DNA of 64,000 nt from assembly GCF_014705655.1 (NCBI RefSeq), contig NZ_JACXIY010000016.1, forward strand, positions 124,001-188,000. The letters run 5' to 3'. A model generated the notes under the pieces. It saw nothing but the letters and a program-made list of their open reading frames with translations, searched no databases and had not been told where the DNA came from. A program made the position numbers and the translations under genes. This document shows positions 51,571 to 61,870 of the stretch, in pieces. The DNA is from Paenibacillus arenilitoris (lineage in GTDB: Bacteria; Bacillota; Bacilli; Paenibacillales; Paenibacillaceae). Each line of letters begins with the position of its first letter. Position 1 is the stretch's first letter.

Positions 51571-52437
51571 ATGTACATAGCGGATAAATGGGTCGATTAC
51601 GAAGTTATCGATACGGGGGACGGAGACAAACTCGAACGCTGGGGCAACTATACGCTCCGCCGTCCGGACCCGCAAATTATTTGGCCGATCGCGGAAGAGA
51701 CCGGACTTTGGAAGAAGGCGGACGGCCATTACCACCGGAGCAGCTCGGGCGGCGGCAAGTGGGAGATGAGCCCGTCGCTCCCGGAGCGCTGGACCATCGC
51801 TTACGGCGAGCTGAACTTTCATATTAAACCGACGAACTTCAAGCATACGGGCCTGTTTCCGGAACAAGCGGTGAACTGGAGCTGGATGATGGACAAAATC
51901 CGGTCGGCCGGCAGGCCGATCCGCGTATTGAACCTGTTCGCCTACTCGGGCGGCGCCACCGTCGCGGCCGCGAAGGCAGGCGCCGAAGTGTGCCACGTGG
52001 ACGCCGCCAAGGGCATGGTCCAATGGGCGAAGGAGAACGCACAGTTGTCCGGGCTCGAATCGGCGCCGATCCGGTACATTACCGACGATGTGTTCAAGTT
52101 CGTGCAGCGCGAGCAGCGACGGGGCAAGCAATACGACGCCATCATTATGGATCCGCCTTCCTACGGGCGCGGACCGAGCGGCGAGACGTGGAAGCTCGAG
52201 GAAAATCTGTTCCCGTTCCTGCAAACCTGCACGACGATTCTGTCCGACAATCCGTTGTTCCTGCTCATCAACTCGTACACGACCGGCCTATCCCCTTCGG
52301 TGCTTCACAATTTGCTTCATCTGACGATGCACGCGAAGTACGGCGGGGAGATCAACTGCGGCGAGATCGGACTGCCGATAACGAGGTCCGGCCTGAACCT
52401 CCCGTGCGGCATTTTGGGACGATGGGAGTCGAAGTGA
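51571..52437 (+). CDS. SAM-dependent rRNA methyltransferase-like protein
   Basis: Methyltransferase of 288 residues of the RlmI/RlmK-related (Methyltrans_SAM) group. RVLNLFAYSGGATVAAAKAGAEVCHVDAAKG is AdoMet motif I with the acidic loop, and IIMDPPSYGRGPSGETWKL is the catalytic DPPxYGxG motif. No PUA domain is present at the N-terminus, unlike RlmI. Substrate likely rRNA, by family. AAAGGG precedes the ATG. Stop and next start overlap (TGATG). Confidence 0.88.
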   Translation: MYIADKWVDYEVIDTGDGDKLERWGNYTLRRPDPQIIWPIAEETGLWKKADGHYHRSSSGGGKWEMSPSLPERWTIAYGELNFHIKPTNFKHTGLFPEQAVNWSWMMDKIRSAGRPIRVLNLFAYSGGATVAAAKAGAEVCHVDAAKGMVQWAKENAQLSGLESAPIRYITDDVFKFVQREQRRGKQYDAIIMDPPSYGRGPSGETWKLEENLFPFLQTCTTILSDNPLFLLINSYTTGLSPSVLHNLLHLTMHAKYGGEINCGEIGLPITRSGLNLPCGILGRWESK

Positions 52438-53171
52438 TGCCAATCCCGATTTTGTACGAGGATAATCACCTGCTTGCCGTCGTCAAGCCGCCGGGCGTCT
52501 TGTCCCAGGAGGACGAAACCGGCGATCCGGATATGCTGACGCTGCTGAAGCAGGATTTGAAGGAAAGGTACGACAAGCCCGGCAACGTGTTTCTCGGCCT
52601 TGTTCATCGCCTGGACCGTACCGTGGGCGGCGTTATGCTGTTCGCCAAAACGTCGAAGGCGGCATCGCGGCTGTCCGAAGCGGTTCGTAGCCGCAGCTTC
52701 GGCAAAACCTACGTTTGCGTCGTGCAAGGCGTCCCTGCCAAGCCATCGGCCCGGCTGACGAATTTTATCCGCAAGGACGGCAAGCTGAACGTTGTGACGG
52801 TATACGACAAGCCCGCTCCCGAAGCGAAGGAGGCGGTACTCGAATACGAAGTCGCGGCGGCATCCGGCCGCCATTCGCTGGTAGCCGTTCGGCTCCATAC
52901 CGGAAGGCCTCATCAAATAAGAGCGCAAATGGCGCATATCGGCTGCCCGCTCGTCGGGGATCTCAAATACGGCGCAAGCAAGGCAAGCGGAATGGCCGAC
53001 ATCGCGTTATGGTCGACTTCCGTGACGGTCCCTCACCCGGTGAGCAAAGAGTCGATGAGCTTCCGCTCCGTCCCGGACACGTCCGGCGCTTGGGGCTGGT
53101 GGTCGCCCGGGCAGCTCGAAGCGGCGTCGGCCATGCCGGCCATCGAAACACGGGGAGAGGTGGATCGCTAA
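52437..53171 (+). CDS. RluA family pseudouridine synthase
   Basis: Converts specific uridines in RNA to pseudouridine. The 244 residues from ATG 52437 include the catalytic motif LVHRLDRTVGGVMLFAKT (nucleophilic Asp) and the RLHTGRPHQIRAQMAHIGCPLVGDLKYG segment. No S4 domain. The same frame is open 149 codons upstream inside the methyltransferase gene, but that extension is not protein-like. It is coupled to the methyltransferase, so both may act on ribosomal RNA. Confidence 0.92.
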   Translation: MPIPILYEDNHLLAVVKPPGVLSQEDETGDPDMLTLLKQDLKERYDKPGNVFLGLVHRLDRTVGGVMLFAKTSKAASRLSEAVRSRSFGKTYVCVVQGVPAKPSARLTNFIRKDGKLNVVTVYDKPAPEAKEAVLEYEVAAASGRHSLVAVRLHTGRPHQIRAQMAHIGCPLVGDLKYGASKASGMADIALWSTSVTVPHPVSKESMSFRSVPDTSGAWGWWSPGQLEAASAMPAIETRGEVDR

Positions 53172-54424
53172 TGCGAAGCAGCAGGCAACGCCAATTTCAA
53201 GCCGTTCTATTGCTGCTAAGCTTGATTGGCTTGATCCTTATACTCGTCCTGCCCTCCTGCCAAGCGGGAAGCGGCAACGATGACGGAGGAGGAAAACCGG
53301 ACGCCTCGGAGAACGCGAATGCGTCCGTGCCGCCCCCTTCTCCGTCGCCGAGCGCGGCCGCAACGCCGACCAAGGCGCCGGAGCCGGTATTCGCGGATGC
53401 CGTATGGATGGCGGTCGGCGACGTCATGATGCACAAGCCGCAGCTGCCCGGCTCCTTCGACAAAGCGAACAACCGCTATAATTTCGATCCGTTTTTTGCC
53501 GAAGTGAAGCCGATTCTCGAGCAAGGCGACTGGGTCATCGCGAACTTGGAGACGCCGATCGCCGGCGCGGAATTCGGTTACAGCGGCTATCCGCTCTTCA
53601 ATGCGCCGGCCGAGCTGGCGGAAGCGCTGAAGACGGCCGGCTTCAACCTTATCACGAACGCGAACAACCATTCGCTCGACCAAGGGGAGAGCGGCGTTCT
53701 CGGGACGCTGGCGAATTTGAAAGCGCTCGGCCTGCCGTCCGTCGGCACCGCCGTGTCGCGGGAAGAAGCCGACAAGCTGCTGCTCGTGGAGAAGAACGGC
53801 ATCGTGATGGGCCTGCTGGCTTATACGTACGGCACGAACGGCATCCCGATTCCGGAAGGCAAGCCGTATCTCGTTAACCTGATCGACGAGCAGAAGATAA
53901 AGAACGACATCGCGAAGCTCCGGCAAGCCGGCGCCGATTTCATTACCGTCTCCCTCCACTTCGGCACCGAATACCAGACGACGCCAAGCGAAGAGCAGAA
54001 GAGGCTTGCCCGCTCGCTCATTGCATCGGGCGCGGACATTATCGCGGGTTCGCACCCGCATGTCGTACAGCCTTACGAGGTCGTCGAGGCGACCGACGGG
54101 AACGGCCGGACAAGAGAAGGACTTATCATTTATTCGATGGGAAATTTCATCTCGAACCAGAGGGGCGATACGAAGGATTACGGAGTGATCTTCAAAGTGG
54201 GCGTTCGCAAGAACATGTCGGACGGCACGATCGCTTTCACCGAAATCGAATCGATCCCGACGTGGGTGCATCGCTATAAGCCGGATCATGCCTTCCGCTA
54301 TCGCGTGCTGCCTATCGAAGATACGATCGCCGCCAAGAGCGATACGATGTTATCGCAAGCCGACTACGCGAGTCTGCAAAAAAACTTCGATTTATTGCGC
54401 AATCGGCTCGAGTCCATGAAGTGA
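53171..54424 (+). CDS. CapA family lipoprotein (metallophosphatase fold)
   Basis: Surface lipoprotein of 417 residues related to the poly-gamma-glutamate protein CapA/PgsA. Lipobox LPSC (Cys near 30), Pro/Ser/Ala-rich spacer (about 40-75), then the PGA_cap domain with VGDVMMHK, NLETPI, NANNHSLDQGESG and GSHPHVVQPYE, the metal-binding motifs. No capBC genes are nearby, so a dedicated polyglutamate role is not implied. The start overlaps the RluA stop by one base, with GAGAGGTGG 8 bases upstream. Confidence 0.9.
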   Translation: MRSSRQRQFQAVLLLLSLIGLILILVLPSCQAGSGNDDGGGKPDASENANASVPPPSPSPSAAATPTKAPEPVFADAVWMAVGDVMMHKPQLPGSFDKANNRYNFDPFFAEVKPILEQGDWVIANLETPIAGAEFGYSGYPLFNAPAELAEALKTAGFNLITNANNHSLDQGESGVLGTLANLKALGLPSVGTAVSREEADKLLLVEKNGIVMGLLAYTYGTNGIPIPEGKPYLVNLIDEQKIKNDIAKLRQAGADFITVSLHFGTEYQTTPSEEQKRLARSLIASGADIIAGSHPHVVQPYEVVEATDGNGRTREGLIIYSMGNFISNQRGDTKDYGVIFKVGVRKNMSDGTIAFTEIESIPTWVHRYKPDHAFRYRVLPIEDTIAAKSDTMLSQADYASLQKNFDLLRNRLESMK

Positions 54425-54450
54425 CGGGGGCAGTCTTAGCCCCGTCCCTT
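54422..54450. terminator. Hairpin between capA-like and marR genes
   Basis: Arms GACGGGG / CCCCGTC around a 10-base loop in the convergent gap. T-runs are poor, so efficiency is uncertain. Confidence 0.5.
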
Positions 54451-54853
54451 ACGCATTGGCCACTTTGCCAAGCAAGTACACCAGCAGCTGCTGGTTGTGG
54501 GAGGAAATGCGGTCCAGCGACATCTCGATCATTTCGGTCCGGATCGCCGAACCGCGTTCCGCTTCCGCCTTGCCCTTCTCGGATACCGATACCCATACGA
54601 TCCTTCTGTCGTTGTCGTCCCTGCTGCGCACGATCAGCTCGTTGCGCTCCATCCGATCGAGCAGCGTCGTGATCGCCGCCGGCGTCGTCGCCAAATATTG
54701 AAGCAGATCCGACGGTTTCATCGGCTGGTGCTGCAGCAGCAGCTCAAGAACGTTCAGCTGCCCTTCCGTCAAAGGAGCCAGCGATTGTTCCAGGTTATTC
54801 TTCCAATCCCGCGAAAGCTTCGTCCACAATCGGGCAAAATCTTCGGTTACCAT
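54449..54853 (-). CDS. MarR family transcriptional regulator
   Basis: Winged-helix dimeric regulator of 134 residues. The helix-turn-helix and wing are in MKPSDLLQYLATTPAAITTLLDRMERNELIVRSRDDNDRRIVWVSVSEKG. There is no adjacent obvious target gene; it is convergent with the CapA-like gene. Ligand unknown. Confidence 0.9.
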   Translation of the reverse strand: MVTEDFARLWTKLSRDWKNNLEQSLAPLTEGQLNVLELLLQHQPMKPSDLLQYLATTPAAITTLLDRMERNELIVRSRDDNDRRIVWVSVSEKGKAEAERGSAIRTEMIEMSLDRISSHNQQLLVYLLGKVANA

Positions 54854-55056
54854 ACCTCACACCCGCTCTCTGTCGTCATTTACCTATTTAACCCTAATTA
54901 TAGCAAGGTTCAATGTCGAATAAAAGGTTAATACAATTAATAATTTGCGAGATTAATCGATACATTCGCGAACATTCTGACAGCGTTAGACATACAATGT
55001 GGCGAAGGCCCGGTTTGGTGTCTATTTATGCGGGATCGCGTAAGGAGCGTGCGACG

Positions 55057-55224
55057 ATGAACGAGAGACAAGCGGAAATTATGCAAAAAATTAAGCGTTA
55101 CGGCATAATAAAAGACCCGCAATGGCTGGACCGGCCGGATGAGCTGGTGCCATTGTGGGTCGTGCTTGAAGCGTTGGTCGAAGTCATCGAACGCTTGGAT
55201 CCGCCTAATCGGCCTTTTGATTAA
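55057..55224 (+). CDS. Small hypothetical protein
   Basis: A 55-residue helical, amphipathic protein ([41 protein letters not shown]). AAGGAG lies 10 bases before the ATG. Its last 20 bases overlap the 3' end of the convergent parC gene. The family is not recognised; the codon use and ribosome site support it. Confidence 0.55.
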   Translation: MNERQAEIMQKIKRYGIIKDPQWLDRPDELVPLWVVLEALVEVIERLDPPNRPFD

Positions 55225-57667
55225 TGTCGACCTCGGACTTGGCGAGCGTATCGGCAATGACGTCGTTCTTCTCGACCGGGAACAGCTGCTTTCCGACCGA
55301 TTTGCGGTCTTCGATGGGCGCCTTCTCCGAACTTGCCGCATGCTTCGCCCCGGAAGCCGTAACCGCTATAATCTCCCTTGCATCTTTGCAGTAGTAGGCG
55401 GCAACGAGCGAATCGCCGTTCGATCTGACCCATTTGCCTTCCTTGAACTCGAACGTCTGAACCCCTTTTCCGCCTCTGCCCTGGATCGGATAATCGAGCA
55501 GCAGCGAGCGCTTCGCGTATCCGATATCGGAGATGACCAGCAGCTCCCCTTCGTCGTCCGCTACCCATTCCGCCGCGACGAGCTCGTCTCCATCCTTCAG
55601 CTGCATGCCTCTGACGCCGGTGGCCACCCTGCCCATCGCATTCACCTCGGATTCGGCGAACCGGATGCTCATTCCCTGCTTGGAGACGAGCATGATCTGC
55701 TTCGCGCCGTCGCTGAGCGCGACGCGGATGATTTCGTCTCCTTCCGACACTTTGCAGGCGGCGACGGCGGTCGATCTTGTCGTCGCGTATTCCTTAAGCT
55801 CCGTCCGCTTGACCTGCCCCCGCCTCGTCACGAACACAAGGGAAGCGGCCTGCGCGTTCAGGTCCTTCACCGGAATGACGCTTACGATTGAATCATCCTT
55901 CGGAAGCGGCACGACGTTCACGATGGCCGTCCCGGTATCCTTCCACTTGAACTCCGGTATCTGGTGTACCGGCAGCAAGTAATATTGCCCCTTGCGCGTG
56001 AACAGCAGCAAATTGTCGATCGTGTTCACTTCGAGCAGCTCGCGGATGAAATCGCCTTCCTTCACGCCCGCGCTCTCCACCTCGCCGCCCGATCGCGTGA
56101 ACGAAAGCATGCTTGTCCGCTTGACGTAGCCGTCTTGACTGAACGTCACCAGGACGTCCTCCGGCGTGACCAGCACCTCCAGATTCACCTTCAGCTCCTC
56201 GATCTCCCCGCGCAGATCGGACCGGCGGTCGATGCCGTATTTGTCGCGAATTTCGAACAGCTCGTCCTTGATGACGCTCAGCAGCTTTTTCTCGCTCTCC
56301 AGAATCGACTTCAAGTGGGCGATCTTCTTCAGCGTTTCCTTCAATTCCTTTTCGAGCGTCGTAATTTCCAAGTTCGTCAGCCGGTACAGCTGAAGCGTCA
56401 GGATCGCATCCGCTTGCCGCGCGGAGAATCCGAACTTCGCAATCAGGTTGTCCTGCGCGTCGGCGCGGTTTTTGGAGGCTTTGATCGTGGCGATCACCTC
56501 GTCGAGAATGTTCAGCGCCTTGACGAGTCCTTCGACCACATGCGCCCGGTCCTCCGCCTTCTCCAGCTCGTATTTCGTCCGGAAGGTTACGACTTCCTTC
56601 TGATGATCGATATACGCCGACAGCATTTGCTTCAGGCCAAGCTGCATCGGCGTCTTGTTAACGATCGCGACCATGTTGAAGTTATAGGTCACCTGCAAAT
56701 CGGTTTTCTTCAGCAAATAGGCCAATATCCCTTGCGCATCGGCGTCTTTCTTGAATTCGACGACGATTCTAAGGCCGTTGCGCCCGCTCTCGTCCCGTAC
56801 TTCGGCAATGCCCTCGACCTTCTTCTCGAGCCGAATGTTCTCGATGGCCGTCACGAGCCGCGACTTGACGACCTGGTACGGAATTTCCGTCACGACCAGC
56901 TGCGTCTTGCCGCCGCGCAAATCCTCGATCGCGGTTTTGGCGCGCAAGTAGATGCGTCCCTTGCCGGTGGAGTAGGCTTCCCGAATGCCATCTTCGCCCA
57001 TGATGATGCCGCCGGTCGGAAAATCCGGTCCCTTCACATGCGCCATCAGCTCTTCGAGCGATAGATCCGGCCGTCCCATGAGCGCGATGCAGGCGTCGAT
57101 CACTTCGCGCAGGTTATGCGGCGGAATTTCCGTGGCAAAGCCGGCCGAGATGCCGCTGGTCCCGTTCACGAGCAGGTTCGGGTACCGGGACGGAAGCACG
57201 ACCGGCTCCTTCGTCGTATTGTCGAAATTGTCCTTGAACAGCACCGTCCGCTTGTCGATGTCGCGCAGAAGCTCCATCGCGATCGGCGACAGGCGCGCTT
57301 CCGTATACCGCATCGCGGCTGCCGGATCGTCGTCCTGCGACCCCCAGTTGCCGTGGCCGTCGATCAGCGGATGGCCCATCTTCCAAGGCTGCGCCATGCG
57401 GACCATGCCCTCGTAGATCGAGGCGTCCCCGTGCGGATGGTAGTTGCCCATGACGTCCCCGACCGTCTTCGCCGATTTCCGGTACTGCTTGTCCGGCGTG
57501 TTGCCCGAATCGTACATCGCGTACAGGATGCGGCGCTGAACGGGCTTTAAGCCGTCGCGGACGTCGGGAATCGCACGGTCCTGAATGATGTACTTCGAAT
57601 AGCGTCCGAAGCGGTCGCCGACGACCTCCTCGAGAAACGCCGGCAAAAACTGTTCCAGCATACTCAT
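55205..57667 (-). CDS. parC: DNA topoisomerase IV subunit A
   Basis: Cleavage-religation subunit of the decatenase that separates sister chromosomes. The 820 residues have the catalytic Tyr in RYTEARLS near residue 120, the quinolone-determining segment [13 protein letters not shown] (Ser-equivalent and acidic residue present), and a C-terminal six-blade beta-pinwheel with GyrA-box-poor repeats, as in ParC. The last 25 residues are acidic/lysine-rich. It starts 11 bases after parE. Confidence 0.96.
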   Translation of the reverse strand: MSMLEQFLPAFLEEVVGDRFGRYSKYIIQDRAIPDVRDGLKPVQRRILYAMYDSGNTPDKQYRKSAKTVGDVMGNYHPHGDASIYEGMVRMAQPWKMGHPLIDGHGNWGSQDDDPAAAMRYTEARLSPIAMELLRDIDKRTVLFKDNFDNTTKEPVVLPSRYPNLLVNGTSGISAGFATEIPPHNLREVIDACIALMGRPDLSLEELMAHVKGPDFPTGGIIMGEDGIREAYSTGKGRIYLRAKTAIEDLRGGKTQLVVTEIPYQVVKSRLVTAIENIRLEKKVEGIAEVRDESGRNGLRIVVEFKKDADAQGILAYLLKKTDLQVTYNFNMVAIVNKTPMQLGLKQMLSAYIDHQKEVVTFRTKYELEKAEDRAHVVEGLVKALNILDEVIATIKASKNRADAQDNLIAKFGFSARQADAILTLQLYRLTNLEITTLEKELKETLKKIAHLKSILESEKKLLSVIKDELFEIRDKYGIDRRSDLRGEIEELKVNLEVLVTPEDVLVTFSQDGYVKRTSMLSFTRSGGEVESAGVKEGDFIRELLEVNTIDNLLLFTRKGQYYLLPVHQIPEFKWKDTGTAIVNVVPLPKDDSIVSVIPVKDLNAQAASLVFVTRRGQVKRTELKEYATTRSTAVAACKVSEGDEIIRVALSDGAKQIMLVSKQGMSIRFAESEVNAMGRVATGVRGMQLKDGDELVAAEWVADDEGELLVISDIGYAKRSLLLDYPIQGRGGKGVQTFEFKEGKWVRSNGDSLVAAYYCKDAREIIAVTASGAKHAASSEKAPIEDRKSVGKQLFPVEKNDVIADTLAKSEVDINQKAD

Positions 57668-57678
57668 GCGTTATCCCC

Positions 57679-59649
57679 CTACTCCTCGTATTCCATAAAA
57701 TCGACGTTTTCGACGATCCAGCGCTTCCGCGGATCGACTTTGTCGCCCATCAGCGTCGACACTCTGCGTTCCGCCTTGGCCGCGTCCTCGATCTGCACCT
57801 GAAGCAGCGTCCGCTTCTCCGGATCCATCGTCGTCTCCCACAGCTGCTCGGGGTTCATCTCGCCGAGACCTTTGTACCGCTGCAGCTCGTAGTTTTTGCC
57901 GAATTCCTTCAAATAATTTTGCAGCTGCTCGTCCGTCCAGGCGTACCTGACCGTCTCCAGCTTGCCCGATTTGCGCGTGATCTTGTAGAGCGGCGGCTGC
58001 GCGATATAGACGCGTCCCTGATCGATAAGCGGCTTCATGTACCGGTAGAAGAAGGTGAGCAGAAGCACCTGGATATGGGCGCCGTCCGTGTCCGCGTCCG
58101 TCATAATAATGATCTTATTATAGTTGCATTCCTCCGCGGAAAATTCGGAGCCGACGCCGGCACCGATCGCGGAGATGATCGCCTTGTACTCGTCGTTTTT
58201 CAAAATATCGATAAGCTTCGCCTTCTCCGGATTCATCGGCTTGCCCTTGAGGGGAAGAAGCGCCTGGTACTTCGAATCCCGGCCCTGCTTCGCCGAACCG
58301 CCGGCGGAATCCCCTTCGACGATGAACAGCTCCGTCCTCGTGTAGTCCTTCGATTGCGCCGGCGTCAGCTTGCCGTTCAGGTTCGAGCTCTCGCTCCTCT
58401 TCTTGCCGCTGCGGATTTCCTCGCGCGCCTTGCGCGCCGCTTCGCGCGCCTTGGACGCCTGCAGCGCTTTTTTGAGCAGCATTTGGGCGACCTGCGGATT
58501 TTCCTCGAGAAACACCTGCATTTTGTCGGATACGATCGCGTCCACGGCGCTCCGGGCAGAGGCGCTGCCAAGCTGATCCTTCGTCTGCCCGACGAACTCC
58601 ACCTCGGCCATCTTAATGTTGATGACGACCATCATGCCTTCTCGCAAATCGTTGCCCTCGAGGTTTTTGTCCTTTTCCTTCAGCATCGCGCTCTTGCGGG
58701 CATATTCGTTCATGACGCGCGTATAGGCGGTTTTGAAGCCCGTCTCGTGCGTGCCGCCGCCGCGCGTCGGAATCGCGTTGACGAACGACGCGATCGTCTC
58801 CGTGTACCCGTCATTGTACTGAAGCGCGATCTCCACCTCGATGTCGTCGCGCTCCCCTGCGAAATGGACGACGTCGTGCAGCACGGTCTTGTCCTCGTTC
58901 AAGAACTGGACGAACTGCCTCGCTCCGCCGTCATAATGGAAAACGTCCGATTTGCCGCTCCGGTCGTCCTTGATCGCCACTTTAAGGCCGGAGTTCAAGA
59001 AGGCGATTTCCTGCAGACGCTCGGCTAGCGTGTCGTAGTTCAGCGACGTGCCGCTTTGAAACACGCGGCCGTCTGGCTTGAACGTAACCTTCGTGCCGGT
59101 GCGGTTGGTCGTCCCAGTCACTTCTAGGCCGCGGACGGGCTCTCCGACATGCTCCTTGCCCGCCTCGTCGACCCAATATTCGAAGCGCTGCTTATGAATT
59201 TTGCCGTCGCGGAAAATTTCGACCTCGAGCCACTCCGACAGCGCGTTCGTCACCGATGCGCCGACCCCGTGCAAGCCGCCCGATTTCTTATAGCCCCCGC
59301 CCCCGAACTTGCCGCCGGCGTGCAGCATCGTGAAGACGACCTGCGGCGTCGGGATGCCCGCTTTGTGCATGCCTGTCGGAATGCCCCGTCCGTTGTCGTG
59401 CACCGTAACGGCTCCGTTCTTGTGCAGCGTGACGTCGATCGCCGTGCAAAATTTGGCGAGATGCTCGTCGACGGCGTTATCGACGATTTCCCAAACGAGA
59501 TGATGCAGCCCCGAGCTGCTTGTGCTCCCTATGTACATGCCCGGCCGCTTGCGCACGGCCGTCAAGCCTTCCAGTACTTGTATATCATCGGCCTCGTAAT
59601 TTCGGTCTGCGGCCGCGGTATTCGCGAATAAATCCAATTGCTCAGACAT
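57679..59649 (-). CDS. parE: DNA topoisomerase IV subunit B
   Basis: ATPase subunit of topoisomerase IV, 656 residues from ATG 59649 (GGGGGA 5 bases upstream). The GHKL ATPase shows VWEIVDNAVDEHL, VHDNGRGIPTGMH and GGLHGVGASVTNALS. The TOPRIM domain shows LFIVEGDSAGGSAKQGRD and the metal triad DADTDGAH. It is first in the parE-parC operon. Confidence 0.97.
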   Translation of the reverse strand: MSEQLDLFANTAAADRNYEADDIQVLEGLTAVRKRPGMYIGSTSSSGLHHLVWEIVDNAVDEHLAKFCTAIDVTLHKNGAVTVHDNGRGIPTGMHKAGIPTPQVVFTMLHAGGKFGGGGYKKSGGLHGVGASVTNALSEWLEVEIFRDGKIHKQRFEYWVDEAGKEHVGEPVRGLEVTGTTNRTGTKVTFKPDGRVFQSGTSLNYDTLAERLQEIAFLNSGLKVAIKDDRSGKSDVFHYDGGARQFVQFLNEDKTVLHDVVHFAGERDDIEVEIALQYNDGYTETIASFVNAIPTRGGGTHETGFKTAYTRVMNEYARKSAMLKEKDKNLEGNDLREGMMVVINIKMAEVEFVGQTKDQLGSASARSAVDAIVSDKMQVFLEENPQVAQMLLKKALQASKAREAARKAREEIRSGKKRSESSNLNGKLTPAQSKDYTRTELFIVEGDSAGGSAKQGRDSKYQALLPLKGKPMNPEKAKLIDILKNDEYKAIISAIGAGVGSEFSAEECNYNKIIIMTDADTDGAHIQVLLLTFFYRYMKPLIDQGRVYIAQPPLYKITRKSGKLETVRYAWTDEQLQNYLKEFGKNYELQRYKGLGEMNPEQLWETTMDPEKRTLLQVQIEDAAKAERRVSTLMGDKVDPRKRWIVENVDFMEYEE

Positions 59650-59692
59650 GAGCGTCCCCCAATCTGTAGTCACGTTTCCGCATCTTCAAGCT

Positions 59693-59722
59693 ATTTTAAT
59701 TCAAGTTGTCCCGTTTCGTAAA
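59693..59722 (-). promoter_or_regulatory. Possible sigma-A promoter of parE-parC
   Basis: On the minus strand TTTACG (59722-59717), an 18-base spacer and TAAAAT (59698-59693), 44 bases before the parE ATG. Confidence 0.4.
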
Positions 59723-59854
59723 GACTTCAAGCCTATCGATGCGCGCGCCGATGGCCGAAATCGCCTGCGCCGCAAGGGAATCCCGGTGCGATTTTTCTAT
59801 AAAAATGATAGATGTTACCATGTTTCGCAATTCGCCCTCGCATTATGCCGCCAA

Positions 59855-59887
59855 ATATAAAAAAGAAGATGTCGGTTCGGCATCTTC
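59855..59887 (-). terminator. Terminator after the DUF3886 gene
   Basis: Arms GAAGATG / CATCTTC with a 9-base loop, followed on the minus strand by TTTTTTATAT. Confidence 0.75.
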
Positions 59888-59908
59888 CCCGCTGCGGGCG
59901 CGCAGCGC

Positions 59909-60184
59909 TCACTTGTACTTCGACCAATTCGTGTCGCTGTTTTCAAGCAAATACGAGAAGTCGTTCTCCAGCCGCTTCCGCTCCTGCTTCTTCTTCTCTT
60001 CTTCTTCCTTCCGGATCGCCTCCTTGCGCTCCGCCTCCCGCTTCGACAGCTCCTCGGCCTGCGCCTTCAGCTTCTTCACGACATCCGCGCTCAGCAGCTC
60101 GTTCAGCCGCACCGCTTGATCCTTCTCGCCCTGCGCCGCGCTTCTCCCGGGCTGCGCCGGCGGCGCCTTTCTTTTTTTGCCCAT
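59909..60184 (-). CDS. DUF3886 family protein (YqkE-like)
   Basis: Small highly charged coiled-coil protein of 91 residues. The core LNELLSADVVKKLKAQAEELSKREAERK and the C-terminal FSYLLENSDTNWSKYK define the YqkE/DUF3886 family of Bacilli. Function unknown. GGGAGGAG precedes the ATG. It is divergent from the second gerA operon. Confidence 0.85.
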   Translation of the reverse strand: MGKKRKAPPAQPGRSAAQGEKDQAVRLNELLSADVVKKLKAQAEELSKREAERKEAIRKEEEEKKKQERKRLENDFSYLLENSDTNWSKYK

Positions 60185-60217
60185 GCTATCGCTCCTCCCG
60201 TCACCGTTTCTTTCGCC

Positions 60218-60247
60218 TGCATAAAAATGGTCATTGAAATGATACTA
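60218..60247 (+). promoter_or_regulatory. Sigma-G-like promoter of the second gerA operon
   Basis: TGCATA (60218-60223), a 17-base spacer and GATACTA (60241-60247) match the forespore consensus TGNATA-17-CATACTA at nearly every position. It lies 69 bases before the A gene. Confidence 0.7.
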
Positions 60248-60315
60248 TAACAAATGCCCGCGAATGCCGCAATCCGCAAACGCGGGCAGATTACCCCACG
60301 AAAGAACGGACGCCT

Positions 60316-61866
60316 ATGAAGAACAACGATACCAAAGCGGAACCTATCAAGGAAGAGCTAAAGGAAAATATACAAAAAATCAAACAAGACCTTGGCGGGA
60401 GCGACGATATCATCATCCGCGAGATCACGTTCGGCAAAGACGACAGCGCGCATGCGGCGATTATTTACACGGACGGACTGGCGGACAAAAAGCTAATCAC
60501 CGATTTCATTTTAGATTCCCAGACGCAAAAAAGCTATGCCGAAGAGCTGGACCGGGAAGCGGACCGCGATAATCTGCTCGAAGCGTTGAAGGCGCTGGCG
60601 CTGAATTTGGGGGACAATAAGGAGATCGCGGATTTCCGTTCGCTCTATAACGCGATCCTATCCGGCGAGACGGTGCTGCTGCTGGAAGGCTATTCGGTCG
60701 GCATCGCGGCAAGCACCCGGGGCTGGAAAGACAGAAGCGTATCGGAACCCGTCGCGCAAAGCGTCGTGCGCGGGCCGCAGGAAGGATTCACCGAGACGCT
60801 GCGCACGAACACGTCGATGATCAGGCGGAAGATCAAGGACCCGAATCTATGGCTCGAGACGATGCAGATCGGCAAAGTAACGAAAACGGACGTCGCTATC
60901 ATGTACATAAAAGGAATCGTGAGCGACAAAGTCGTCGAGGAGGTTCGGGCAAGGCTTGACCGCATCGACATCGACGGCGTGCTGGAGAGCGGCTACATCG
61001 AAGAGCTGATCCAGGACGAAGCCTTCTCGCCGTTTCCGACCATCAACAACACCGAGCGGCCGGACAACGTAGCGGCCGAGCTGCTGGAAGGGCGCGTCGC
61101 CATTCTCGTCGACGGAACCCCGTTCGTGCTTATCGTTCCGACCTTGTTCATTTCCTTCTTCCAAACGGCCGAAGATTATTATCAACGAGCGGATATAAGC
61201 ACCCTGCTGCGGTTTATCCGGTTTATCAGCCTGTTTATCGCCATGGTCGGTCCGGCGCTCTACATTGCGATCACGACGTTTCATCAGGAATTGCTGCCGA
61301 CGCAGCTGCTAATCAGCCTTGCGGCCCAGCGGGAAGGCGTTCCCTTTCCCGCTTTCATCGAAGCGCTGATGATGGAGGTAACCTTCGAGGTGCTTCGGGA
61401 AGCGGGCATCCGAATGCCCCGTCCAATCGGACAAGCGGTATCGATCGTCGGCACGCTCGTCATCGGCCAAGCGGCCGTCGAGGCCGGCATCGTATCGGCA
61501 TCGATGGTCATCGTCGTATCGATAACCGCCATCTCCAGCTTCGTCATAACGGGCTACAGCATGGCGATCTCGGTCAGGATGATCCGATTCGTCATCATGG
61601 GACTGGCTGCGGCGTTCGGCATCTTCGGCATTGTCGTGGCGCTCATCGCCCTGGTCATGCACTTGTGCAGCCTCCGTTCCTTCGGGGTTCCGTATATGAG
61701 TCCGTTCGCCCCGTTCGTTCCTGCCGATCATAAGGACACGATCTTTCGGCTGCCGCACTGGGCAATGTCCACTCGCCCGCGGTTAATCAATCAGCGGAAC
61801 GTCAATCGCGAGCAAACCTCGAAGCCTACGAAGCCGGCGGATAGGAACAATCAAGGAAGGAGATGA
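60316..61866 (+). CDS. GerAA/GerKA-type germinant receptor subunit A
   Basis: First gene of a second germinant receptor operon, 516 residues. The soluble N-terminal domain (about 1-310) includes QSVVRGPQEGFTETLRTNTSMIRRKI and ERPDNVAAELLEGRVAILVDGTPFVL. The membrane domain (about 315-495) includes REGVPFPAFIEALMMEVTFEVLREAGIRMPRP and GQAVSIVGTLVIGQAAV. The basic tail (NREQTSKPTKPADRNNQGRR) is hydrophilic. Only a weak ribosome site precedes the ATG. Paralogue of the A subunit at 21301. Confidence 0.95.
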   Translation: MKNNDTKAEPIKEELKENIQKIKQDLGGSDDIIIREITFGKDDSAHAAIIYTDGLADKKLITDFILDSQTQKSYAEELDREADRDNLLEALKALALNLGDNKEIADFRSLYNAILSGETVLLLEGYSVGIAASTRGWKDRSVSEPVAQSVVRGPQEGFTETLRTNTSMIRRKIKDPNLWLETMQIGKVTKTDVAIMYIKGIVSDKVVEEVRARLDRIDIDGVLESGYIEELIQDEAFSPFPTINNTERPDNVAAELLEGRVAILVDGTPFVLIVPTLFISFFQTAEDYYQRADISTLLRFIRFISLFIAMVGPALYIAITTFHQELLPTQLLISLAAQREGVPFPAFIEALMMEVTFEVLREAGIRMPRPIGQAVSIVGTLVIGQAAVEAGIVSASMVIVVSITAISSFVITGYSMAISVRMIRFVIMGLAAAFGIFGIVVALIALVMHLCSLRSFGVPYMSPFAPFVPADHKDTIFRLPHWAMSTRPRLINQRNVNREQTSKPTKPADRNNQGRR

Positions 61867-61870
61867 ATCC

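Noticed and set aside
51990..52436. Extension of the RluA-type frame into the methyltransferase gene
   Set aside because: The extension is the third-frame shadow of the methyltransferase; the ATG at 52437 forms a TGATG overlap.
59733..59927. Minus-strand 64-residue frame between parE and the DUF3886 gene
   Set aside because: It overlaps the terminator and the end of the DUF3886 gene and has no ribosome site or conserved feature.
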